DNA from: Gammaproteobacteria bacterium | GTDB taxonomy: Bacteria > Pseudomonadota > Gammaproteobacteria > Steroidobacterales > Rariloculaceae | Length of the DNA stretch: 6,700 bases | Direction: 5' to 3' | Assembly: GCA_004357505.1 (NCBI GenBank) | Contig: SMWC01000009.1 | Coordinates: forward strand, 1-6,700 | Part shown: positions 1-5,765 of the stretch, in pieces | Position numbering within the stretch: the first letter of the stretch is position 1 | Layout of the letters: each line of letters starts with the position of its first letter | The notes under the pieces: model-generated | Databases searched by the model: none | What the model was told of the DNA's origin: nothing | Seen by the model: the letters and a program-made list of their open reading frames with translations, nothing else | Program-made: the position numbers and the translations under genes

Positions 1-207
1 GGCCTCATGCACATCGATACCGATTTTGCGCCTGTCGGTATCGAAAGCGATAACGACTTCGATATCGCCGGGCTTGTATCCGCCGATCTCCCAATGCATC
101 AGGCCGGAGGCGTCCTGTGGGTTCTTTCCGCGGTAGTAGTGAATTCCCTGTATCAGGGAGCTGGCGCAATTGCCGATTCCGATAATGGCTATTTTGATCT
201 TATTCAT
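1..207 (-). CDS. ino1: Inositol-3-phosphate synthase (myo-inositol-1-phosphate synthase), N-terminal part
   Basis: Reading the minus strand from the ATG at 207 gives 69 uninterrupted codons to the window edge. The protein opens with a Rossmann beta strand and dinucleotide-binding turn (KIAIIGIGNCASSLIQG, residues 4-20). HYYRG, GLMH (36-39), a GGYKPGDIEVV stretch and AFDTDRRKIG (54-63) follow. This order matches the N-terminus of the short actinobacterial/archaeal inositol-3-phosphate synthases such as mycobacterial Ino1, as I recall it (GVGNCASSLVQG, GLMH, AFDVDAKKVG). In that family the enzyme is cytosolic and NAD-dependent and cyclises glucose-6-phosphate to 1L-myo-inositol 1-phosphate. The start is fixed by an in-frame TAA (217-219) four codons upstream. 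A GAAGGA Shine-Dalgarno-like stretch (221-226) lies 13 bases away, which is rather far. The catalytic C-terminal part is outside the window, so activity cannot be judged. Confidence 0.88.
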   Translation of the reverse strand, partial: MNKIKIAIIGIGNCASSLIQGIHYYRGKNPQDASGLMHWEIGGYKPGDIEVVIAFDTDRRKIGIDVHEA

Positions 208-216
208 CTGTTGCGC

Positions 217-366
217 TTATTCCTTCATGAAAGGTAGAGTGTCGAACGAGCAATACCGAAGTACCGACAGGTCATAGTCACGTTTCTCGAAAGTGCTCCA
301 AACTTCTCCTTCCTCTACAGATCCCTCGTTGATCTTGATCGATTCGTACACTCTCCAGGTGGCCAC
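217..366 (-). CDS. Possible small ORF or gene remnant directly upstream of ino1
   Basis: The minus-strand frame is open from 405 to a TAA at 217-219. If the GTG at 366 is used it encodes 49 residues, beginning VATWRVYESIKINEGS and ending SFDTLPFMKE. I do not recognise the protein. For it: its stop lies only 9 bases before the ino1 ATG in the same frame, and the GAAGGA that could serve ino1 sits inside its last codons, an operon-like arrangement. The peptide also has a protein-like mix of residues. Against it: there is no ribosome binding site before the GTG, codon third positions show no clear bias, and the frame is closed upstream by TAG at 406-408 and 424-426. It could be a true small gene, the tail of a broken gene, or chance. 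The start is a guess. Confidence 0.2.
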   Translation of the reverse strand: MATWRVYESIKINEGSVEEGEVWSTFEKRDYDLSVLRYCSFDTLPFMKE

Positions 367-717
367 CAAAGACAGAGTAAGACTGTCCGAGAGACCGAAC
401 CTAGCCTACGACCACCGTATAAACTACGGCGATCTAGAAAGACCTTGCGTCGCCTGATCTCCCCCCAGGAAGGACACAACAGTTCTAGAGTTCTTGTCGA
501 GTGGTATTCTACCTAGTGCGCATCCATAAACGCCACTATTTGGCCTGACGGGCAAGGAGTTTGATTGTGGGATTGTGCGATTTGAGGCCGAATGGTGCAT
601 AAAAGGGCCACTCGACGGTGCGGAGCGGAAAAATACGTGCGGATCCGTCGTTACGCACACAGCCCGACCCCTGAGCGGGTGGCTCATGTGGCCATATGTT
701 CAGTGGAGTGTGAGCAG

Positions 718-734
718 CCGAGATTTAGACTCGG
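718..734. other. Short hairpin downstream of the transglycosylase gene
   Basis: CCGAG (718-722) pairs with CTCGG (730-734) around the loop ATTTAGA. Flanking CAG (715-717) and CTG (736-738) can also pair if T735 bulges out. It lies about 50 bases past the transglycosylase stop on the minus strand. No run of U follows on that strand, so it is not a classical intrinsic terminator. It may be an mRNA 3'-end stabilising structure or have no function. Confidence 0.3.
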
Positions 735-785
735 TCTGAATGTTCGCTTCCGGAGGTTACTCTCCCCCCGCTCGCTACCTCGGTG

Positions 786-3107
786 TCAGATACCGCTCAG
801 CGTGTCGGTTGCAGCCATGCTCGAGGCACGCGTCCCGTCGGTGGCGATCGCCTGAAGTGCAGGAAACTTGACGACCGTGCCGGTGCTGACGCGATCCAGA
901 TCCAAGTCCGGATTGAATTGGCGCAACAGCCAGACCGGCACCCGGTACGTTCGCAACGCAAGAATATAGAGTGACTCCCCCGGCTGCACGACGTGTTCTC
1001 GCGTGTCGGTTATCTGATAGGCGAGGAAGAACGCTTCCTGGGTCGTGCGTTGATACTCGATCCGGCGCTGCTCGAAGGTAACGCGATCGATATTCGAGAA
1101 AGTCAGTTCTAGACGCTGCCCGATCACGACGGCCTGCCTGAACGGCATTCCATTGATATCCCGCAGCCGCTGAGTCCGGATTTCAAGCCAATCGGCATAA
1201 TGCCCGAGCGTCTCCAACGCGTGAACCTCGATCGTGCCATCCTCACTGACGAGATAGTCACTGGGATCGGCTGCCATATCCGCCTGAACAATCGCCAAGA
1301 CATTCTCGTCGAGCGAGAATTCCGGCTCCGGCTCCAGCGAATCAGTCAGGACACCCAGCACAACCTCATCAACCAGCGTGTCGGAGGGCTCGCGAATAAA
1401 GGCCGGCGGCTCCGGTACTCGTTCGGCTGGTTGAAACTCAACCGGCCCTGCCACCATTGGCGTGGGCACGTCGAGCACCGCTGCCACCGGTCCCGACGCC
1501 TGTTGAGCCGTTGCTGCTACATTCGCCATCGTTGGCAGAACCGGCGCCGCTTGAACAGTTTGCTCCGCGGCGGAAAGCATCGTCTCAGCAATGGGCTCAT
1601 CCGACGGCTCGGCGAAATTCCCAATGCGTAATTCCTGACCGGCGTAGATCAGATTTTTATCGACGATGCGGTTGCGCGCCAGCAAAAGATCTTCGGCAAC
1701 ACCGAATCGTCGCGAGATTGCATCGATACTGTCGCCCGACCGCACGATATAGGTCTCGCCCGGTTGCTCGCCATTAAGTTGTGCCAGCGTCATCGGAACG
1801 GTTCCTTCGCTGCCTGGCAAGCGTAATATCTGGCCGGCGCGAATAAAGTTCCGACTTCGTAGCCCGTTGAGTTGGACAAGCGACGCCACGCTGACGTGGT
1901 AGCGCGTAGCGATCTCCGACACGGTGTCGCCATTACGCACACGGTGGATAATATCGGGCATCTGTGCCGCATAACGCTGTGTATCCGAGATCAATGCCAA
2001 ATGGCTGACCGCGTCTGCGAACATCGTTGTTGGCAAACGCAAGTCGAAGCCCCGCGGCACGAACTTGTCGCCGCTCCAGACAGCATCCGTCAGCGCAGGA
2101 TTCCAGCTTCGCAATATACCCCTATCCGTTTTGAGCGCCGATTGAAGCGTCGCCACGGTCAGGTAGTCGGGAATTTCCACCAGCGTCGTGTCGACAGCCT
2201 GCGCAAGTTCGAGCGGACCGAAGTACTGCTCGTAATCGGCGTCCACCTCGACCGCGGCCAGAAACGCCACGTAAAAGTTTCTCGAGGCGAAGCCGAACGT
2301 ACGTCCCTCGTAGTGGCGCAGAATCGTTGCTATCGCGTCCGTGCCCAACTGCCGCACCGCGCGGCGCATCCCCGCTTGGCCATGGTTATAGGCCGTGATG
2401 GCCAAAGGCCAGCTGCGTAAGACGTCATAGTTGTTCTGCAGGAGCCGGATCGCGGCCACGGTCGAGATAAACGGATCACGCCGTTCATCGACAATATGAT
2501 CGATACGCATATAGCGTAATCCGGTCGAGCGCGTAAATTGCCACATACCGGCAGCGCCGACTTTGGAATACGCGGTTGGGTCGAACGACGATTCGACGTG
2601 AGGCATCGCGATTAACTCCGGCGGCAAGCCACGCTCGGCGAGCAGACCTTCGATATAGGATCTCCAGGCACCGGATCGTACCAATCCTGCACGGAACCGA
2701 TCGGATTGACCAAGCTGGAAGCGCAGCCGCCCGGATGAGGCACGGAGCTCGGCATTCGAGACACCCGCAGGCCATTGCCCCAGTACCTGCTGCTCCTGAG
2801 CCGTCAGGTCAGCGCGTTTGCCGTCGGCCAGGACGGCGAGCACAGCCCGCACTTCCTTGTAGGCCTGATTCAGTTGCCGGGTGCGGTCGCGTCGGCTGAT
2901 ATCCTCGCGAAACCGAACGACGCGGTAGACGACGCCTAAGTGCCGGGAGTCATGAATGAAACCGCTGCGCGTATCGATCTCGGTATAGACGCGCACCCAG
3001 AACTGGATATCCGGCTCCAGCGCAGCTGGACGCGGCAGATCCGGAGTCTGCGCCCCGACACGGCCGGCCGCACCAACGGCCACGGCGATCAACCAAAACC
3101 ACCTCAT
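786..3107 (-). CDS. Secreted MltD-like lytic transglycosylase with LysM repeats
   Basis: A 773-residue precursor from the ATG at 3107. A GTG at 3203 would add 32 residues, but it has no ribosome binding site and would bury the signal peptide. MRWFWLIAVAVGAAGRVGAQ is a typical signal peptide with likely cleavage near VGA/Q; there is no lipobox cysteine, so unlike E. coli MltD it is not a lipoprotein. The soluble lytic transglycosylase (GH23) domain spans about 155-290: PHVESSFDP carries the expected catalytic Glu172, followed by GAAGMWQFTRSTG (184-196), AYNHG (239-243) and ASRNFY (274-279). LysM domains lie at about 387-431 and 452-495. An Ala/Pro/Glu-rich linker (about 496-613) follows, then a degenerate LysM-like unit (about 617-670) and a clearer one (about 704-750, HVVQPGESLYILA). 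Family knowledge: it cleaves glycan strands to 1,6-anhydromuropeptides in the periplasm, with LysM binding peptidoglycan. It follows purA in the same direction after 229 bases, so it is probably its own unit. Confidence 0.9.
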   Translation of the reverse strand: MRWFWLIAVAVGAAGRVGAQTPDLPRPAALEPDIQFWVRVYTEIDTRSGFIHDSRHLGVVYRVVRFREDISRRDRTRQLNQAYKEVRAVLAVLADGKRADLTAQEQQVLGQWPAGVSNAELRASSGRLRFQLGQSDRFRAGLVRSGAWRSYIEGLLAERGLPPELIAMPHVESSFDPTAYSKVGAAGMWQFTRSTGLRYMRIDHIVDERRDPFISTVAAIRLLQNNYDVLRSWPLAITAYNHGQAGMRRAVRQLGTDAIATILRHYEGRTFGFASRNFYVAFLAAVEVDADYEQYFGPLELAQAVDTTLVEIPDYLTVATLQSALKTDRGILRSWNPALTDAVWSGDKFVPRGFDLRLPTTMFADAVSHLALISDTQRYAAQMPDIIHRVRNGDTVSEIATRYHVSVASLVQLNGLRSRNFIRAGQILRLPGSEGTVPMTLAQLNGEQPGETYIVRSGDSIDAISRRFGVAEDLLLARNRIVDKNLIYAGQELRIGNFAEPSDEPIAETMLSAAEQTVQAAPVLPTMANVAATAQQASGPVAAVLDVPTPMVAGPVEFQPAERVPEPPAFIREPSDTLVDEVVLGVLTDSLEPEPEFSLDENVLAIVQADMAADPSDYLVSEDGTIEVHALETLGHYADWLEIRTQRLRDINGMPFRQAVVIGQRLELTFSNIDRVTFEQRRIEYQRTTQEAFFLAYQITDTREHVVQPGESLYILALRTYRVPVWLLRQFNPDLDLDRVSTGTVVKFPALQAIATDGTRASSMAATDTLSGI

Positions 3108-3156
3108 ATTCGCTACGATCCCGGTCAGCGGAGAAAATCTTGTCGAATGCAAAGAG

Positions 3157-3162
3157 ATTATG
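3157..3162 (-). promoter_or_regulatory. Weak candidate -10 element for the transglycosylase gene
   Basis: On the minus strand this reads CATAAT, a five-of-six match to TATAAT, about 50 bases before the ATG at 3107. The sequence 16-18 bases upstream shows no TTGACA-like -35, so the call rests on the -10 alone. If real, it would exclude the more distant GTG at 3203 as the start. It could easily be chance. Confidence 0.18.
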
Positions 3163-3230
3163 TCTATTCGTCCAGGAATGCCCGGACCCGTATCACGCTG
3201 CACCGAAAGCGCAAAACTCGCTTGAAGCGT

Positions 3231-3240
3231 AGAAATTTCT
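3231..3240. repeat. AT-rich palindrome AGAAATTTCT
   Basis: A perfect ten-base palindrome preceded by GT, so it reads GTAGAAATTTCT. The same GTAGAAATT recurs 45 bases away at 3274-3282, where it forms one arm of a second inverted repeat. Such paired dyads between genes are typical of operator sites, but no regulator is suggested by the sequence. Confidence 0.4.
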
Positions 3241-3275
3241 CGACATATTCTCTTTTCTTACAGAAGGTTAGGAGT

Positions 3276-3294
3276 AGAAATTCCAGTAATTTCT
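3276..3294. repeat. Perfect 7-bp inverted repeat with 5-base spacer
   Basis: AGAAATT (3276-3282) and AATTTCT (3288-3294) are perfect inverted copies around CCAGT. The arms match the halves of the palindrome at 3231-3240. The stem is AT-rich and no U-tract follows on the minus strand, so a protein-binding dyad is at least as likely as an RNA terminator. Confidence 0.4.
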
Positions 3295-3319
3295 GTATCC
3301 TGGTCAGTCTACCGGCAGC

Positions 3320-3333
3320 GGCATGAGTATGCC
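3320..3333. other. Short hairpin just after the purA stop codon
   Basis: GGCAT (3320-3324) pairs with ATGCC (3329-3333) around a four-base loop, ending 3 bases before the purA stop triplet (3337-3339). On the minus strand GC-rich sequence follows rather than U residues. It could slow or protect the mRNA 3' end but is not a standard terminator. Confidence 0.25.
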
Positions 3334-3336
3334 AGT

Positions 3337-4635
3337 CTAGCGATTATCGAACGGGTGACGGCGGACGATGACGGCTTCGCGACCCGGTCCGGTCGAGACG
3401 ATGTCCACGGGTGTGGCGACGATTGCCTCGATGCGCGCCAGATAGGCTCGTGCCGAATCGGGCAACTCGGCGTATGAGGTAACGCCGGATGTGGCCGTCT
3501 GCCAACCCGGCATCGTTTCATAGACCGGCTCGCATTCACCGTAGCGCTCCATCAACAACGGTGGCGTCTCGATCAGGTCACCGCCAAGGCGATAGCCGAC
3601 GCAAATTTTGACCTCCTCCAGGCCGTCGAGAACATCCAGCTTCGTGACGCACAGTCCGGTCAGAGAGTTGGTAAAAACCGCGCGCTTGAGCGAAACGGCG
3701 TCGAACCAGCCACAGCGTCGTGGACGTCCGGTCGTGGCGCCGAACTCTGCGCCAATCCGTGCCAGATGCTGACCCATGTCGTCGAAAAGTTCGGTGGGAA
3801 ACGGTCCGGCACCGACTCGCGTCGTATAGGCTTTGACGACCCCCAATACGCAGTCAATGGCTGCCGGACCCATACCGGTACCCGTCGACGCGCCACCCAC
3901 GGTGGTGTTCGATGACGTCACATACGGATAAGTCCCCAGATCGATATCCAGCATCGCGCCTTGGGCACCTTCGAAAAGAACGCTTCGCCCGTCGGCCTGC
4001 ATCTCCCGCAGAAGTTCAGTGACATCGGCGACCAGGGGCTTGATGCGTTCGGCGAATCCCATCAGGTGCTCGAGCTCGCGAGCGGGTTCGATAGGGTCTG
4101 CGCCGTAGTAGTGTTGCAGCAGGAAGTTGTGCAGGTCGAGCAGCGACATGAGTCGTTCTTCGAGCGTCGTCGGCTCGAATAGATCGGCAACGCGAATCGC
4201 GCGGCGAGCAATCTTGTCTTCGTATGCCGGCCCAATCCCTCGGCCCGTGGTACCGATCGCCTCGCCACCGCGCGCCAGCTCCCGTGCGTTGTCTAGCGCC
4301 AGGTGCGACGACAGAATCAGCGGGCAGGCCGGCGACAGCTTCAAGCGCTCAGTTACGGGGACGCCTTGCGCGAGCAAGCCATCGATTTCCTCGATCAGCG
4401 CGGCCAGCGACACAACAACGCCATTACCGATCAGACACGTGACGCCTTCGCGCAAGATCCCTGAAGGAATCAAGTGAAGTACGGTCTTCTCACCATCGAT
4501 GACGAGCGTGTGACCCGCGTTGTGGCCACCCTGGAATCGCACGACGGCATGAGCGCGCTCGGCAAGGAGATCCACGATCGCACCTTTGCCCTCATCGCCC
4601 CACTGGGTGCCGATGACGACAACGTTGCTGCTCAA
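3337..4635 (-). CDS. purA: Adenylosuccinate synthetase
   Basis: A 432-residue cytosolic enzyme of full family length. It joins IMP and aspartate using GTP to make adenylosuccinate, the committed step to AMP. Visible signatures: GTQWGDEGKG (9-18), with Asp14 as the expected catalytic acid; GGHNAGHT (36-43), with His42 as its partner; GTTGRGIGPAYEDK (128-141); FEGAQGAMLDID (221-232) followed by GTYPYVTSSNTT; the substrate loop TTGRPRRCGWFD (301-312); the GTP-specificity stretch TKLDVLDG (331-338); and STGPGRE near the end. The closest recalled relative is E. coli PurA, alignable end to end. The start is TTG at 4635: it aligns with the E. coli N-terminus and no ATG is available before the P-loop. 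It lies 3 bases after the DUF2065 stop, which suggests translational coupling. A GGGG about 8-11 bases upstream is the only SD-like sequence. Confidence 0.98.
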   Translation of the reverse strand: MSSNVVVIGTQWGDEGKGAIVDLLAERAHAVVRFQGGHNAGHTLVIDGEKTVLHLIPSGILREGVTCLIGNGVVVSLAALIEEIDGLLAQGVPVTERLKLSPACPLILSSHLALDNARELARGGEAIGTTGRGIGPAYEDKIARRAIRVADLFEPTTLEERLMSLLDLHNFLLQHYYGADPIEPARELEHLMGFAERIKPLVADVTELLREMQADGRSVLFEGAQGAMLDIDLGTYPYVTSSNTTVGGASTGTGMGPAAIDCVLGVVKAYTTRVGAGPFPTELFDDMGQHLARIGAEFGATTGRPRRCGWFDAVSLKRAVFTNSLTGLCVTKLDVLDGLEEVKICVGYRLGGDLIETPPLLMERYGECEPVYETMPGWQTATSGVTSYAELPDSARAYLARIEAIVATPVDIVSTGPGREAVIVRRHPFDNR

Positions 4636-4638
4636 CGC

Positions 4639-4830
4639 TCAGCCCCGTACGACAAGCAACAATCCCAAACCCGTAATAACCAGCCCGAGGCCAAAGCTTC
4701 GCAACCGGCCGTCTTCCAACTGAGCCAGTAGCGCAAGTCCGCGGCGCCAGCCGTGGGGCGAGGCAAAAGGCAACAGGCCTTCGATGATCAGGTAGAAAGC
4801 TAAGCCCGCAACAAGATCCGACCAGGCCAA
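4639..4830 (-). CDS. yjeT: DUF2065 small membrane protein (YjeT family)
   Basis: A 63-residue protein with two hydrophobic segments: about 6-22 (LVAGLAFYLIIEGLLPF) and about 45-61 (FGLGLVITGLGLLLVV). They are joined by a short polar stretch containing HGWRRG and LEDGRLRSFG. This is the layout of E. coli YjeT, which shares EGL-P in helix 1 and the LRxFG-GLV pattern at helix 2. The position between hflC and purA is also the same. The function is unknown; the family is found next to HflKC and is presumed to sit in the inner membrane. The start is TTG at 4830, chosen because GGGAGG lies 8 bases upstream and the N-terminus then matches the family. It follows hflC after 44 bases and is almost contiguous with purA. 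Confidence 0.9.
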   Translation of the reverse strand: MAWSDLVAGLAFYLIIEGLLPFASPHGWRRGLALLAQLEDGRLRSFGLGLVITGLGLLLVVRG

Positions 4831-4838
4831 AGTCCTAG

Positions 4839-4844
4839 CCTCCC
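4839..4844 (-). promoter_or_regulatory. Shine-Dalgarno site that sets the DUF2065 TTG start
   Basis: On the minus strand this reads GGGAGG, 8 bases before TTG at 4830. The near-consensus motif at ideal spacing supports TTG as the genuine initiation codon. Confidence 0.75.
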
Positions 4845-4874
4845 GTGTAGCTGGTGAGGTGCCGAATTCAGTGC

Positions 4875-5750
4875 TTACGGCGGCGCGCCGGACTGCGCCT
4901 GCAAAAATCGGAAGAAATCGCTTTTGGGGCTAAGCACCAGGAGATCCTGCTCGCCACCGATGGATTCGCGATAAGCCTGCATGCTCCGATAAAAAGCATA
5001 GAACTCGGCGTTCTGAGTATAGGCGTTGGCGTAAGTCTCAGAGGCCTGCGCATCGCCTTCGCCGCGCATTATCTCGGCATCTCGATAAGCCTCGGCCAAG
5101 ATGATCGTGCGCTGCCGGTCGGCATCGGCGCGAATCCGCTCAGCATCCTCCGAACCCTCCGCTCGGAGCTGCGATGCGACGCGAAATCGCTCCTGCTGCA
5201 TGCGCGCATAGACGGAGTCGCTGACTTCGTCGGACAACTCGATACTCATGACGCGAACGTCGATTACCTCGATACCGAGCTCCGGTGCGCTTAGCTTCGC
5301 TTGCACGAGCATCGCCGACATGATCTCGCTACGTTCGGCGGACACGACCTCTACCACCGTCCTTTGGGAGAACTCAGCCTTGATCCCTTCCCGGATGATT
5401 GCCGAAAGCCGCTGTTGGGCGAACAGCTCATCGCCTCTGGCAGAGCGATAGTATTGCCCCGGATCGGTGATACGCCAGGTAATGAAATAATCGACGATGA
5501 GGTTCTTTTTCTCGCCCGTGAGGAACCGTTCCTGGGATTCGCTGTAAGTCAGAATACGATCCGGATACTTGATGATGTTATTGACGAACGGAATCTTGAA
5601 GTGCAGTCCGGGCTCGTAATCAGATTTGACGATCTCACCAAAACGGAACTTCACCGCGTGTTCGCGCTCGTCTACGATGAAAACGGACATCCTCACGAGC
5701 AGCACGCCAAGGACCACCAACACCAACAACAGATTCAATCGCGGACTCAT
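4875..5750 (-). CDS. hflC: HflC, subunit of the HflKC regulator of FtsH
   Basis: A 291-residue inner-membrane protein of the SPFH/prohibitin (band 7) family. One N-terminal membrane helix spans about 5-26 (LNLLLVLVVLGVLLVRMSVFIV) and the rest should face the periplasm. The SPFH core follows: DEREHAVKFRFGEI (27-40), PGLHFKIPFV (47-56), TGEKKNLIVDYFITWRI (78-94), and GIEVIDVRVMSIELSDEV (159-176). A charged alpha-helical region (about 180-245) contains RAEGSEDAERIRADADRQ and GEGDAQASE, typical of SPFH coiled coils. The tail SPKSDFFRFL matches the HflC ending. Known role: with HflK it builds a cage around FtsH and modulates its proteolysis of membrane proteins. The ATG at 5750 is preceded directly by an eight-base anti-SD match. 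The gene lies 15 bases after hflK, certainly co-transcribed. Confidence 0.97.
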   Translation of the reverse strand: MSPRLNLLLVLVVLGVLLVRMSVFIVDEREHAVKFRFGEIVKSDYEPGLHFKIPFVNNIIKYPDRILTYSESQERFLTGEKKNLIVDYFITWRITDPGQYYRSARGDELFAQQRLSAIIREGIKAEFSQRTVVEVVSAERSEIMSAMLVQAKLSAPELGIEVIDVRVMSIELSDEVSDSVYARMQQERFRVASQLRAEGSEDAERIRADADRQRTIILAEAYRDAEIMRGEGDAQASETYANAYTQNAEFYAFYRSMQAYRESIGGEQDLLVLSPKSDFFRFLQAQSGAPP

Positions 5751-5758
5751 ATCACCTC
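5751..5758 (-). promoter_or_regulatory. Extended Shine-Dalgarno abutting the hflC start
   Basis: On the minus strand this reads GAGGTGAT immediately before the ATG, an eight-base match to the 3' end of 16S rRNA (complement of ATCACCTC). The core GAGG is 4 bases from the ATG, slightly close. It should give strong initiation for hflC after hflK. Confidence 0.7.
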
Positions 5759-5765
5759 ACTCGCG

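Larger units (their letters stand above)
208..785. other. Gene-poor interval between the transglycosylase and ino1
   Basis: About 580 bases with no gene that I recognise. I read all three minus-strand frames across most of it. Each is broken by stops, and none shows a known motif. One minus-strand frame is open over 427-699, closes at TAG 424-426 and TAG 406-408, and reopens from 405 to 217; the last part is listed separately as a doubtful small ORF. The plus-strand open frame starting at 592 continues antisense into the transglycosylase gene and looks like a shadow. A hairpin with a CCGAG/CTCGG stem (718-722 with 730-734, loop of 7) can be extended to eight pairs with one bulged base. It lacks a U-tract on either strand. 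The interval could hold the ino1 promoter, a decayed gene or a small RNA; nothing in the sequence decides between these. Confidence 0.5.
3108..3336. other. purA-transglycosylase intergenic region with inverted repeats
   Basis: 229 non-coding bases between the purA stop and the transglycosylase ATG. It should contain the 3' end of the purA transcript and the promoter of the transglycosylase gene. Visible on inspection: a GGCAT/ATGCC hairpin (3320-3333) just after the purA stop, an AT-rich perfect stem (3276-3294), a ten-base palindrome AGAAATTTCT (3231-3240), and a possible -10 hexamer CATAAT on the minus strand (3157-3162). I see no hairpin followed by a U-tract, so I cannot place a terminator for the purA operon. 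Confidence 0.55.

Noticed and set aside
361..410. Possible tRNA T-arm-like GGTTCG on the minus strand
   Set aside because: No matching acceptor stem, D-arm or anticodon arm could be assembled around it.
541..658. Second minus-strand frame ending with a TAG just before 540
   Set aside because: The frame is open only for about 60 codons after a stop near 727, has no plausible start or ribosome site, and shows no known motif.
592..855. Plus-strand open frame spanning the gene-poor region and the transglycosylase 3' end
   Set aside because: No recognisable motif, Arg/Pro-rich composition typical of antisense reading, and it overlaps the end of a well-supported gene on the other strand.
1200..1777. 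Long plus-strand open frames inside the transglycosylase gene
   Set aside because: Antisense shadows of a GC-rich gene whose minus-strand frame has a signal peptide, a catalytic domain and LysM motifs.
1872..2420. 182-codon plus-strand open frame
   Set aside because: It lies opposite the catalytic and first LysM region, is rich in Arg/His with no domain, and has no ribosome binding site that I could see.
3108..3203. 32-residue N-terminal extension of the transglycosylase from GTG at 3203
   Set aside because: No Shine-Dalgarno sequence before the GTG, and it would place a charged segment before a clear signal peptide starting at 3107.
4636..4638. Possible missing hisZ between DUF2065 and purA
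   Set aside because: Some relatives carry hisZ here, but the two genes are almost contiguous as in E. coli. Its absence is a normal variant and not evidence of a deletion.
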